7,384 nucleotides of DNA from NCBI GenBank assembly GCA_024643595.1, contig JAHEMS010000170.1:1-7384 (forward strand), in the 5' to 3' direction. Shown here in pieces: positions 1 to 6,029 of this stretch. The notes beneath the pieces were generated by a model. The model did not search any database. It was not told the origin of the DNA and saw only the letters and a list, made by a program, of their open reading frames with translations. The stretch's first letter is position 1. Each line of letters opens with the position of its first letter. The stretch comes from Bacteroidota bacterium (lineage in GTDB: Bacteria; Bacteroidota; Bacteroidia; Cytophagales; Cyclobacteriaceae). The translations under genes were made by a program, and so were the position numbers.

Positions 1-476
1 TTCTCTTTATCGAGAACAATCAAATCTTTATATGCTGGATTGGTAGATCTGAAAAACCTCTTGATAGTATTATATGTAATATTTGTACTTCGTACGAAAG
101 TGTCCTCCACTTCCACCAGCTCAAAATGATCAATTAGTTTCTCCAGGGTCTGATCAGTGCCACCATCGGAACAAATTATTACTTCTTTGTTTTTATAGGA
201 TTGATTTAAAAATGAACTGACTGTATCAATAATCAAAACGCCTTCATTATAAGCAGGAGAAACAATTGAAACCAAAGGCAACTCATGTTGATTTCGTGAG
301 AGGTGTTCATTCAGTTCATGCTCATCAATGATATGGTCGTACCTATTAAAGTACATCTTGATTTCCATCAGGGAAAGCAACGAAAACACGATCTTAGACC
401 CGGTGTAAAGGACAGCATAGACTACGCCTGAATAGGCCAGTATTTCCAATATCTTATATATGTCGACAGATTCCAT
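1..476 (-). CDS. Family 2 glycosyltransferase, YaiP-like (N-terminal part, runs off the left edge)
   Basis: This is the first 158 codons of a minus-strand gene whose 3' end lies outside the window. It starts with ATG at 476, directly after the TAA stop of the YaiO gene, so the two are almost certainly co-transcribed and translationally coupled. Residues about 10-38 form a hydrophobic membrane anchor. A GT-A fold then begins at residue 67 with PLVSIVSPAYNE, followed by the nucleotide-sugar binding segment KEVIICSDGGTDQTLEKL (97-114), in which D104 is the likely first acidic residue. The sequence breaks off at LIVLDKE, where related enzymes continue into the next conserved acidic motif. Such membrane-anchored GT2 proteins are processive or semi-processive polysaccharide synthases acting at the inner membrane. 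The donor sugar and the QxxRW-type motif cannot be judged because the C-terminus is missing. The family call is firm; the substrate is unknown. Confidence 0.9.
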   Translation of the reverse strand, partial: MESVDIYKILEILAYSGVVYAVLYTGSKIVFSLLSLMEIKMYFNRYDHIIDEHELNEHLSRNQHELPLVSIVSPAYNEGVLIIDTVSSFLNQSYKNKEVIICSDGGTDQTLEKLIDHFELVEVEDTFVRSTNITYNTIKRFFRSTNPAYKDLIVLDKE

Positions 477-1307
477 TTAAAACTCTCTGTTAATAAAAAG
501 ATCGAACCCAACATATTGCGCATACTCTTCCTGGCTTGGGATATATATACCTCCAACATCAAAACCAGCTCCCATTTTATATCTTCCTTTTTTCATTTGT
601 CCATTGATCCGTACCTGGTAGGTATCCGATCCAAAAGCGTTGGCCACTGCATTAATATTTCGGCTCGTTCCAGTATCAGCACCTTTAAGGACGCTAAGGC
701 CCGCATAATCGGTTTTTGTGAAGTATCTTCTTCCCTGGATATATATGCTTTTTGTAAATCCATTATCTACATAAGAGAAGGTAGGCCGCGCGTAGACAAA
801 GTAATCCGAAAAATAGTAACCGAAAGTCCCGGTAATTAATGGTATCACTCGAAAATTATAAGGCTTTACAACGCCTGCGCCAATTGAATATTCAAACCGC
901 TTAAAATTCTGATACACTTCGGCCCTAAGTCGATAGTTGGGTAATATTTCGGAGTTGGAATATGATGCATCAAAATAGGAATAACCCATCCTTTTAAATT
1001 TCCAGTATGCCTCAGTTTCGAACAGGTAGCCAACCTGAGGTCCTAAACTATATCGCAATACCTTCGCAAATGCATCAACTTGTTTAATCTTTCTTCCATA
1101 TTGGACATACAGAAAGGTTCTATCATTGTAGTTTTTATTATAGGATTCGTTACGGAAACCGACTTCGAGTGTATTCTGATATGTAATTTCTGGATCTGCT
1201 ATGGGACTCTCGTTCCTAGTAGAATCCGTAATAACTATTGCTTCCTGACCGAATGCATTTAATTCCGCCCATAGCATTAGCATGCAAAAAAGAACTTTAA
1301 ACTTCAT
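477..1307 (-). CDS. YaiO-family outer-membrane beta-barrel protein
   Basis: This 276-residue protein begins at the ATG at 1307 with a good signal peptide: MKFKVLF, a hydrophobic core, then a small-residue region ending near AFGQ (about residue 21). The frame is open for 13 further codons upstream, to 1346, but that stretch is not signal-like and overlaps a probable -7 box at 1336-1343, so the inner ATG is preferred. The mature part alternates aromatic and polar residues in short strands with Tyr/Gly-rich turns, for example TYQNTLEVGFRNES and the Arg/Tyr-rich strands near YGRKIKQ, and it ends in a terminal Phe (FINREF) as outer-membrane barrels do. The pattern fits the YaiO family. The stop codon abuts the ATG of the glycosyltransferase, the same pairing as E. 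coli yaiO-yaiP, so a role in export or assembly of a surface glycan is inferred. No enzymatic motif is seen. Confidence 0.87.
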   Translation of the reverse strand: MKFKVLFCMLMLWAELNAFGQEAIVITDSTRNESPIADPEITYQNTLEVGFRNESYNKNYNDRTFLYVQYGRKIKQVDAFAKVLRYSLGPQVGYLFETEAYWKFKRMGYSYFDASYSNSEILPNYRLRAEVYQNFKRFEYSIGAGVVKPYNFRVIPLITGTFGYYFSDYFVYARPTFSYVDNGFTKSIYIQGRRYFTKTDYAGLSVLKGADTGTSRNINAVANAFGSDTYQVRINGQMKKGRYKMGAGFDVGGIYIPSQEEYAQYVGFDLFINREF

Positions 1308-1335
1308 TAGACGAATAGCATAGCAAAAGAGGACC

Positions 1336-1343
1336 CAAACATA
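1336..1343 (-). promoter_or_regulatory. Probable Bacteroidota -7 box upstream of the YaiO gene
   Basis: The minus strand reads TATGTTTG, an exact match to the Bacteroidota primary sigma -7 consensus TAnnTTTG. It lies 28 bases upstream of the chosen ATG at 1307, giving a leader of about 20 bases. The nearest TTTG that could be a -33 element (1370-1373) is 26 bases away, longer than the usual 17-23, so the upstream half is not convincing. The box supports the start at 1307 over a start at 1346, which would lie upstream of the transcript. Confidence 0.45.
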
Positions 1344-1571
1344 CACACTATTCGGAAACTATATGATCACAAACTGCGCATTTTGAGCTCGTAAGCCACA
1401 TTAAAACCCTTTTATACTAAACTATTTATAAGAATGGCCTGGTGGGAACGAACTTAAATATTTAATAATTTTTACACCAATTGATAAACGATATCGGATA
1501 AAACATCCAGTAATAGGAATATAATATCAAATTGGGAATCATGAATTTATTTCTGGAGGAGGGCTTGTCCT
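1344..1571. other. AT-rich non-coding spacer between the csp terminator and the YaiO promoter
   Basis: No reading frame of credible length, tRNA-like fold or long repeat is visible here on either strand. The stretch is AT-rich. Its only recognisable elements are at its borders: the -7 box of the YaiO gene on the left and the intrinsic terminator of the cold-shock gene on the right. A possible -33 TTTG at 1370-1373 is poorly spaced. An ATG at 1541 on the plus strand opens only a ten-codon frame and is dismissed. Confidence 0.6.
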
Positions 1572-1607
1572 AAAAAAGAAAGAGCCCCGATTTTTCGGGG
1601 CTCTTTC
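1572..1607 (-). terminator. Rho-independent terminator of the cold-shock gene
   Basis: The arms at 1578-1589 and 1596-1607 pair perfectly over 12 bp with a GC-rich top (GGGGC/GCCCC), and A1590-T1595 can add a pair around a four-base loop. On the minus strand the hairpin is followed at once by six T residues (complement of 1572-1577). On the plus strand no T run follows, so the terminator acts on minus-strand transcripts. It begins 21 bases after the stop of the cold-shock gene and separates it from the YaiO/glycosyltransferase unit. Confidence 0.92.
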
Positions 1608-1627
1608 ACTTTGAAAAAATAGTCTTA

Positions 1628-1822
1628 TTAATTAGCAACGCGTACGTTGACTGCATTCAAACCTTTTTTTCCTTCTTTAAGCTCAAAAGTGATTGCATCA
1701 TTTTCGCGGATCTGATCTACCAGACCTGATACATGTACGAAATACTCTTGTCCTGAAGACGTTTCTTTTACAAAACCGAATCCTTTGGTTTCGTTAAAGA
1801 ATTTTACTGTTCCTTCTTTCAT
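1628..1822 (-). CDS. Cold-shock domain protein (CspA family)
   Basis: This 64-residue protein is a single complete cold-shock domain, a small OB-fold that binds single-stranded RNA or DNA and melts RNA structure. It begins MKEGTVKFFNETKGFGFV, with the RNP1-like motif KGFGFV at 13-18 and the RNP2-like motif YFVHV at 27-31, followed by HVSGL. The end, GKKGLNAVNV, is typical of the family. The length matches Bacteroidota members (about 63-70 residues). It has its own -7 box 26 bases upstream and a strong terminator downstream, so it can be a monocistronic transcript, although no terminator separates it from the desaturase 63 bases upstream. Whether it is cold-induced cannot be read from the sequence: the leader is short, about 20 bases, unlike the long thermosensor leader of E. 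coli cspA. Confidence 0.96.
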   Translation of the reverse strand: MKEGTVKFFNETKGFGFVKETSSGQEYFVHVSGLVDQIRENDAITFELKEGKKGLNAVNVRVAN

Positions 1823-1848
1823 TGTGATTTGTTATAAAATTAATGGGT

Positions 1849-1856
1849 CAAAGATA
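1849..1856 (-). promoter_or_regulatory. Probable Bacteroidota -7 box of the cold-shock gene
   Basis: The minus strand reads TATCTTTG, an exact TAnnTTTG match, with its 3' end 26 bases before the ATG at 1822. No clear TTTG is found 17-23 bases further upstream, a region that runs into the desaturase stop codon. A promoter here would give the small gene its own short-leader transcript. Confidence 0.5.
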
Positions 1857-1885
1857 GGGATTAATATCGGATTCCTTTCTTTTAA

Positions 1886-2656
1886 TTAAGCAGCCTTCTT
1901 TGCGCGCTCCATTACTATTTCTTTTTGCTGCGCCAACTTAATGATCCCTACTTTATCCAATAACCTCATTATCTGATAGGTTGGATCAATTTCGTGCCAT
2001 CGAATGCCTCCAAAATTCGCCCTGGAGCCATATTTATGATGATTATTATGATAGCTCTCGCCCATCATCAGAAAATCAACAGGCAAAAAGTTTTTTGACG
2101 TATCTCCAACAGGAAAATTGATATAACCATACTTATGGGCAAACCAATTAATGATCGCACCATGTATTGGGCTCATCAAAAAATGCAAAGGAAGCAACAG
2201 CCATAGCCACCAATAAGGAGCGAAATAGGCATAGAATGCAACATACAAAGCACCCCAAAAAAGTCGTGAAGGCCATGATCTCGCAAACTTATCGAATGCT
2301 ATCCAGTTAGGTACACCTTCCGTAAAGCGCTTTTCAACCTCCATTCTCTTGTTCGCAATGTCAGAATAGATCGTCTTGGTCTTCCACATCATATTCCAAA
2401 TCGTTTCATCATAGGTAGGTGAGTGTGGATCATTTTCAGTATCGGCAAAAGCGTGATGCATTCGGTGCATTACACCATATCCATAAGGACTTAAATAGTT
2501 GGAACCTTGAAATATCCAGGTAAGGATATACACCACCTTCTCGGTGAACTTATTCATCGTAAATGCCTTGTGAGCAGCATAACGATGCAGAAAGAAGGTT
2601 TGGAAAAACAGTGACAGGTACCAGTGTGCCACAAAAAAAATAATGATTTCCTTCAT
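1886..2656 (-). CDS. Acyl-CoA / acyl-lipid desaturase (membrane fatty acid desaturase, three His boxes)
   Basis: This is a membrane di-iron desaturase that introduces a double bond, probably delta-9, into saturated acyl chains. The start is taken as ATG at 2656, giving 256 residues; a TTG two codons earlier (2662) is also in frame but less likely. Numbering from the ATG, the three histidine boxes are HRYAAH at 24-29, HRMHH at 64-68 and HNNHH at 203-207, with a further conserved HGAIINWFAHKYG segment at 165-177. These residues bind the two irons. Hydrophobic helices flank the boxes (about 4-22, 40-54, 131-165). The length is at the short end of the family, with no cytochrome b5 or ferredoxin domain, so electrons must come from a separate carrier. 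It lies downstream of the sigma factor and upstream of the cold-shock gene, suggesting a role in adjusting membrane fluidity. Positional specificity and acyl-CoA versus lipid substrate cannot be decided here. Confidence 0.93.
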   Translation of the reverse strand: MKEIIIFFVAHWYLSLFFQTFFLHRYAAHKAFTMNKFTEKVVYILTWIFQGSNYLSPYGYGVMHRMHHAFADTENDPHSPTYDETIWNMMWKTKTIYSDIANKRMEVEKRFTEGVPNWIAFDKFARSWPSRLFWGALYVAFYAYFAPYWWLWLLLPLHFLMSPIHGAIINWFAHKYGYINFPVGDTSKNFLPVDFLMMGESYHNNHHKYGSRANFGGIRWHEIDPTYQIMRLLDKVGIIKLAQQKEIVMERAKKAA

Positions 2657-2710
2657 AAACAATAACGGTTAAGGTGTTAGGTTAGCCCAAAAGAGGCCAA
2701 TTAACTGTAT

Positions 2711-2736
2711 GACCAGCAAGTTGACGTTTTGTGACA
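2711..2736 (-). promoter_or_regulatory. Candidate ECF41-type promoter upstream of the desaturase
   Basis: In the gap between sigma factor and desaturase, the minus strand carries TGTCACA (2736-2730), then 15 bases, then GGTC (2714-2711). From memory of published ECF41 work, the cognate promoter is TGTCACA in the -35 region and CGTC in the -10 region about 16 bases away. The -35 half is therefore an exact match, while the -10 half has one mismatch and a spacing one short. Transcription would start near 2704, giving a leader of about 48 bases before the ATG at 2656. No TAnnTTTG box is visible in this gap. The assignment is an inference. Confidence 0.42.
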
Positions 2737-2749
2737 GAATACGTGAAAA

Positions 2750-3370
2750 TTATTTTTTCTGGCTTAAAGCCGCGGAAATATCAGTTTTAAGATGCTGAAT
2801 GAATTCGTTAGCATCTTCCAGATGGCAGGCCGTTTTGAAACTTTCGAAAAGTTGCGTTTTATCCGGTAAATCAAATTTTATCTTTCCTTTTTCCTCCTCC
2901 AGCTTTTTGCGTGCACGACTCAAAAGTTGGCGACAATGATCAGCTTTTTTGCCCAGCACTTTCTGGATTTCCTCATATTCGTAGTTAAAAACCTCTTTCA
3001 ATAAGTAGGCTGCGCGTTCCAGTGGTTCAAGTTTTGTTTGGATTACTTTAAATGCTGCAGAAAGTTCCTTTTCAAAGTCGATATTAGCGAAATCAGATTC
3101 CTTGAACTTGACCATCAGCTCAGACAATTGAATCGAATCCCAATATTCTTCTTTTTTCCTTTTTAGATTTTGCAAATGGTTAATGCAATTGTTGGTAACC
3201 GCTTTGATCAGATAGGCTTTTGTGTTCTCAATTTTTGCCTGATCAATACTGAGCCATTTGATAAAAGTCTCCTGTACAATATCTTCAGCATCTGCTTTGC
3301 ATCGTAGCAGGTTATAGGCAATCCTATGGAGCAATGGCTGATAGAGCGTAATGACTTGTGCCTGATTCAA
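2750..3370 (-). CDS. ECF-type RNA polymerase sigma factor, ECF41/SigJ-like with shortened C-terminal extension
   Basis: This 206-residue protein directs RNA polymerase to a small set of promoters. Region 2 spans about 6-72 with DAEDIVQETFIKWL at 27-40. Region 4 spans about 105-158; the segment ERAAYLLKEVFNYEYEEI followed by CRQLLSRAR (146-154) is characteristic of ECF41/SigJ sigma factors. Those normally carry a SnoaL-like C-terminal domain of about 100 or more residues that modulates activity. Here only about 45 residues follow region 4 (LFESFKTACHLEDANEFI resembles the first SnoaL helix), and the linker motif WLPEP is replaced by a divergent YWDSIQLSE. The start is TTG at 3370: an in-frame TAA lies four codons further upstream and no ATG is available. 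No anti-sigma gene is adjacent. The ECF family is sure, the subgroup likely. Confidence 0.88.
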   Translation of the reverse strand: MNQAQVITLYQPLLHRIAYNLLRCKADAEDIVQETFIKWLSIDQAKIENTKAYLIKAVTNNCINHLQNLKRKKEEYWDSIQLSELMVKFKESDFANIDFEKELSAAFKVIQTKLEPLERAAYLLKEVFNYEYEEIQKVLGKKADHCRQLLSRARKKLEEEKGKIKFDLPDKTQLFESFKTACHLEDANEFIQHLKTDISAALSQKK

Positions 3371-3391
3371 ATTGTGAATTAATTAATGCTA

Positions 3392-3399
3392 CAAAGGTA
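3392..3399 (-). promoter_or_regulatory. Probable Bacteroidota -7 box of the sigma-factor gene
   Basis: The minus strand reads TACCTTTG, an exact TAnnTTTG match, 21 bases before the TTG start at 3370. This leaves a leader of about 15 bases and supports that start. A T-rich stretch replaces a clear TTTG in the -33 region. It suggests that the sigma gene is transcribed by the housekeeping sigma factor rather than by itself. Confidence 0.45.
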
Positions 3400-3420
3400 C
3401 GTTCAAATACTGAATTTATT

Positions 3421-3452
3421 AAAAAAATATTTTCAACATCCTAACAGATGTT
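3421..3452 (-). terminator. Possible weak intrinsic terminator after the ABC-F gene
   Basis: AACATC (3435-3440) and GATGTT (3447-3452) form a 6-bp hairpin with a six-base loop. On the minus strand it is followed, after a short A-rich gap, by seven T residues (complement of 3421-3427). It starts 12 bases past the stop of the ABC-F gene and precedes the sigma-factor promoter. The stem is short and AT-rich, so termination may be partial. Confidence 0.4.
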
Positions 3453-3463
3453 TGTATTGATTT

Positions 3464-5323
3464 CTATTCGAACTCTGAAAGTTCAAGCCAACGAAGGGTT
3501 TTAGATTCAATCATTTCGTCCAGGCGCTTAATTTCCTCACCTAGTTTTATCAATTGTTGATGCTCGCTGATCCCACTGTTTAATTGGCTGGTAAGCACAG
3601 CTTTTTCTTTTTCCAGTTTTTGAATTTCTGCCTGGAGGTTTTCAAATTCCTGCTTGTCCTTAAAAGACAATTTCTTCTTTTCGGAACGAACCTCCTCTAT
3701 TTCTGCCTTAATAACAAGTGGTTTACTTATCAACTCTTCCTGTTCTTCAATCCACGTACGGTAGTCGGAATAATTGCCGTTGAAAGGTTTGATCTTTCCA
3801 TCACCTTCAAAAATAAAGAGTTGATCAACGAGGTGATCCATGAAGTATCGATCATGTGATACCAGCACCAGGCAGCCATTGAATTTCTCCAGAAAATCTT
3901 CCAATACATTCAAGGTATCAATATCAAAATCATTGGTGGGTTCATCCAATACCAAAAAGTTGGGATTCTTCACCAACACCTTCAATAGCTGCAACCTCTT
4001 CTTTTCACCTCCACTTAACTTTTCAACAATGTTATATTGTTTTTCAGGTGGAAAGAGGAATGTATCGAGAAACTTGGAAGCCGAAATTGTTGAGCCATCG
4101 GCCATGGTAATGAATTCTGCTATCTCCTTCACCTCTTCAATAACACGGTGTGTGGGATTAAGATCTTCGACTTCCTGAGTAAAGTAGCCTATCTTGGTGG
4201 TAACGCCAGATATAATCTCTCCTTTATCCTGTTTACTGGCATCTGTCAATAAATCCAGGAAAGTAGACTTGCCAACACCATTCTTACCAACAATACCTAT
4301 CCTATCCTTTTTCTTAAAAACATAAGAGAAGTCATCAACCATTTTAGCCTCTCCAAAGCTTTTAGATACATGATGAAGTTCCATGACTTTACCACCTTGC
4401 CGCGATTCCTGAATATCTAACTCAAGCCTGTCTCTTTTAATGTTTTGATTTGCTTTCTCCTGTATTTCATAGAACGCATCAACCCTGTATTTGGCTTTGG
4501 TACCCCTTGCTCTGGGTTGTTTTCGCATCCATTCCAGTTCCTTCTTCATGAGTTGGCGTGCTTTACCAACTTCAGTTTTCAGCATTTCTTCACGCTCGGA
4601 CTTCTTCTCCAAAAAGTAGGCATAGTTTCCATCATACCTGTAAAGTTTGCCGCGATCGAGCTCAATGATTTCGTTGGCTACGTTATCAAGAAAGTACCGA
4701 TCATGGGTCACCATCAGCAACGTTATCAACTGACCAGATAAATAAGACTCCAGCCATTCAATGGCCTCGAGGTCCAGGTGGTTGGTCGGTTCATCCATAA
4801 TAATCAGATCTGGTTCCGACAACAGCATCTGAGCCAAAAATACGCGCTTGCGCTGTCCGCCTGAAAGCTCATCAAACTTCTGATCGAGGTCTACAATGCC
4901 CAGCTTACCCGTTATCGTCTGCACTTTGGCGTCATAGTCCCAAGCCTTTAATTCCTCCATCAGTTCGAGCAAATGCTGCATCCGTTCGGCCGTTGCATGT
5001 GGATCATGGATACATTCTTCATAATCCTTCACCACTGAAGCAACCTTATTGTTCTTATCAAAAATAATTTCCTTTACGGAAAGATTTCCGGCTACGTTAG
5101 GTTGCTGAGTCAGATAGCCCAACTTCACACCATCCCGAATACTGACTACACCAGAGTCTTGTGGAATCTGTCCTGTCAGAATTTTGAGCAATGTGGATTT
5201 CCCGGTGCCATTTTCACCTACCAAAGCCATCTTATCACCTTGCGAAATTCCAAGTGTAAGATCTTTAAAAAGCCAGCGGTCGTTGAAGGATTTTGAGAGT
5301 GATTCAGCAGATAAATAATTCAC
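3464..5323 (-). CDS. uup: ABC-F family ATPase, Uup type
   Basis: This is a soluble twin-ATPase protein with no membrane domain. ABC-F proteins bind the ribosome E site; Uup has been linked to translation, ribosome assembly and the avoidance of tandem-repeat excision. Counting from GTG at 5323 (619 residues), the first nucleotide-binding domain has Walker A GENGTGKST at 36-44, signature LSGGQ at 153-157, Walker B ending DEPTNHLD at 184 and switch His 207. The interdomain linker contains ELEWMRKQPRARGTKAK near 262-278. The second domain has GKNGVGKST at 346-354, LSGGE at 436-440, DEPTND at 460-465 and His 490. The C-terminus (about 540-619) is a Glu/Lys-rich coiled coil with KLSFKDKQEFENL, the Uup hallmark. 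The frame is open to a GTG at 5353, but GTG at 5323 aligns with the usual NYLS start; no ATG is available. It is not an antibiotic-resistance subtype as far as can be seen. Confidence 0.94.
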   Translation of the reverse strand: MNYLSAESLSKSFNDRWLFKDLTLGISQGDKMALVGENGTGKSTLLKILTGQIPQDSGVVSIRDGVKLGYLTQQPNVAGNLSVKEIIFDKNNKVASVVKDYEECIHDPHATAERMQHLLELMEELKAWDYDAKVQTITGKLGIVDLDQKFDELSGGQRKRVFLAQMLLSEPDLIIMDEPTNHLDLEAIEWLESYLSGQLITLLMVTHDRYFLDNVANEIIELDRGKLYRYDGNYAYFLEKKSEREEMLKTEVGKARQLMKKELEWMRKQPRARGTKAKYRVDAFYEIQEKANQNIKRDRLELDIQESRQGGKVMELHHVSKSFGEAKMVDDFSYVFKKKDRIGIVGKNGVGKSTFLDLLTDASKQDKGEIISGVTTKIGYFTQEVEDLNPTHRVIEEVKEIAEFITMADGSTISASKFLDTFLFPPEKQYNIVEKLSGGEKKRLQLLKVLVKNPNFLVLDEPTNDFDIDTLNVLEDFLEKFNGCLVLVSHDRYFMDHLVDQLFIFEGDGKIKPFNGNYSDYRTWIEEQEELISKPLVIKAEIEEVRSEKKKLSFKDKQEFENLQAEIQKLEKEKAVLTSQLNSGISEHQQLIKLGEEIKRLDEMIESKTLRWLELSEFE

Positions 5324-5501
5324 TAAAATGAAAATTAGTGCGCAATTTAGCACAACCCTGGTAGTCCTCTAAACACGTTCAAAAAAAACACTTTTGTTTC
5401 ATAATGCTTGACCAGTAACCTTGTGGACAATTTGTCAGTAGTGATGTATTAATAAATTAATAATGAGAACTTTAAACATATATAATTCAAGTTATAGATA
5501 A
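5324..5501. promoter_or_regulatory. Divergent intergenic region between the ABC-F gene and the HEAT-repeat gene
   Basis: The transcription direction flips here, so both outward promoters should lie in these 178 bases. No exact TAnnTTTG box is found at a fitting distance for either gene. TTTG on the minus strand at 5383-5380 and on the plus strand at 5431-5434 are possible -33 elements without convincing partners. The right half is very AT-rich. No RNA fold, repeat or reading frame is recognised. Confidence 0.4.
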
Positions 5502-6018
5502 ATGAATTTAGTCGATCAAATACTAGCCGAGTACAGTAAAAAACAGAGGGATAAAATCGTCAAATACATTGGGAATGATGAAAAAAGGTTTGCCCAATTA
5601 ATCGACATTTTCCTAAAGGGCCCCTATCGGGTTACTCAGCGCGCAGCCTGGCCAATAAGTTATTGTGTTGAGAAATCTCCCCATTTGCTTGCACCACATT
5701 TAAAGAAGATCCTGATCCTGCTTGGTAACAATACTATTGATGATCCAGTGAAAAGAAACATTCTCAGGATGCTTCAATTTATAATCATTCCAAAAGCTCA
5801 CCAAGGTATAACATCCAACCTTTGCTTTGGCTTTCTTTCCCAGCATAAGGAACCCATTGCGGTTCGTGTATTTTCTATGACTGTTCTGGCAAAACCTGGT
5901 CCGCGAAGTACCTGACCTTAAAAATGAACTGATACCCTTAATCGAAGATCAACTTCCGTATGCAAGTGCGGGGTTTCATTCCAGGGCCATAAAAATACTC
6001 AAGGAATTAAAGAAGTAA
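5502..6018 (+). pseudogene. HEAT-like repeat protein gene interrupted by a one-base frameshift
   Basis: The frame from ATG 5502 runs to TGA at 5913-5915 (137 residues), but the last eight residues (KPGPRST and neighbours) are unlike the rest. Removing one A from the AAAA run at 5891-5894 continues the protein as NLVREVPDLKNELIPLIEDQ and on to a TAA at 6016-6018, giving a coherent 171-residue product. That matches the size and pattern of a common Bacteroidota family of small helical-repeat proteins (opening MNLVDQILAEYSKKQRDKIV, middle KGPYRVTQRAAWPISYCVE, end IEDQLPYASAGFHSRAIKIL). Such alpha-helical repeats usually mediate protein-protein contacts; no enzymatic residue is seen, and there is no signal peptide. 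Only 11 bases separate the restored stop from the next gene, consistent with an operon. The break may be a real mutation or a sequencing error in a short homopolymer. Confidence 0.8.
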
Positions 6019-6029
6019 CTTGCCCCTTC

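Noticed and set aside
516..1262. Plus-strand open frames across the YaiO gene
   Set aside because: They are opposite a signal-peptide-bearing beta-barrel with a coherent strand pattern and have no start context or domain of their own.
1541..1573. Ten-codon plus-strand frame beginning ATGAATTTA
   Set aside because: Too short, no family signal, and it runs into the terminator hairpin region.
1572..1607. Bidirectional terminator
   Set aside because: The hairpin is symmetric, but only the minus-strand transcript has a T run after it, and no plus-strand gene converges on it.
2723..2736. CGTC three bases after TGTCACA as the -10 element of the ECF promoter
   Set aside because: The exact CGTC at 2726-2723 is far too close to TGTCACA to be its -10; only the GGTC 15 bases away has a workable spacing.
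3584..4741. Several plus-strand open frames of 90-112 codons
   Set aside because: They lie antisense to the ABC-F gene, whose Walker, signature and coiled-coil motifs are intact throughout; the antisense products are Phe/Ser-rich and show no recognisable domain.
5885..5900. Programmed ribosomal frameshift in the HEAT-like gene
   Set aside because: GCAAAACC is not a classical slippery heptamer and no stimulatory hairpin or internal Shine-Dalgarno is evident; mutation or sequencing error is simpler.
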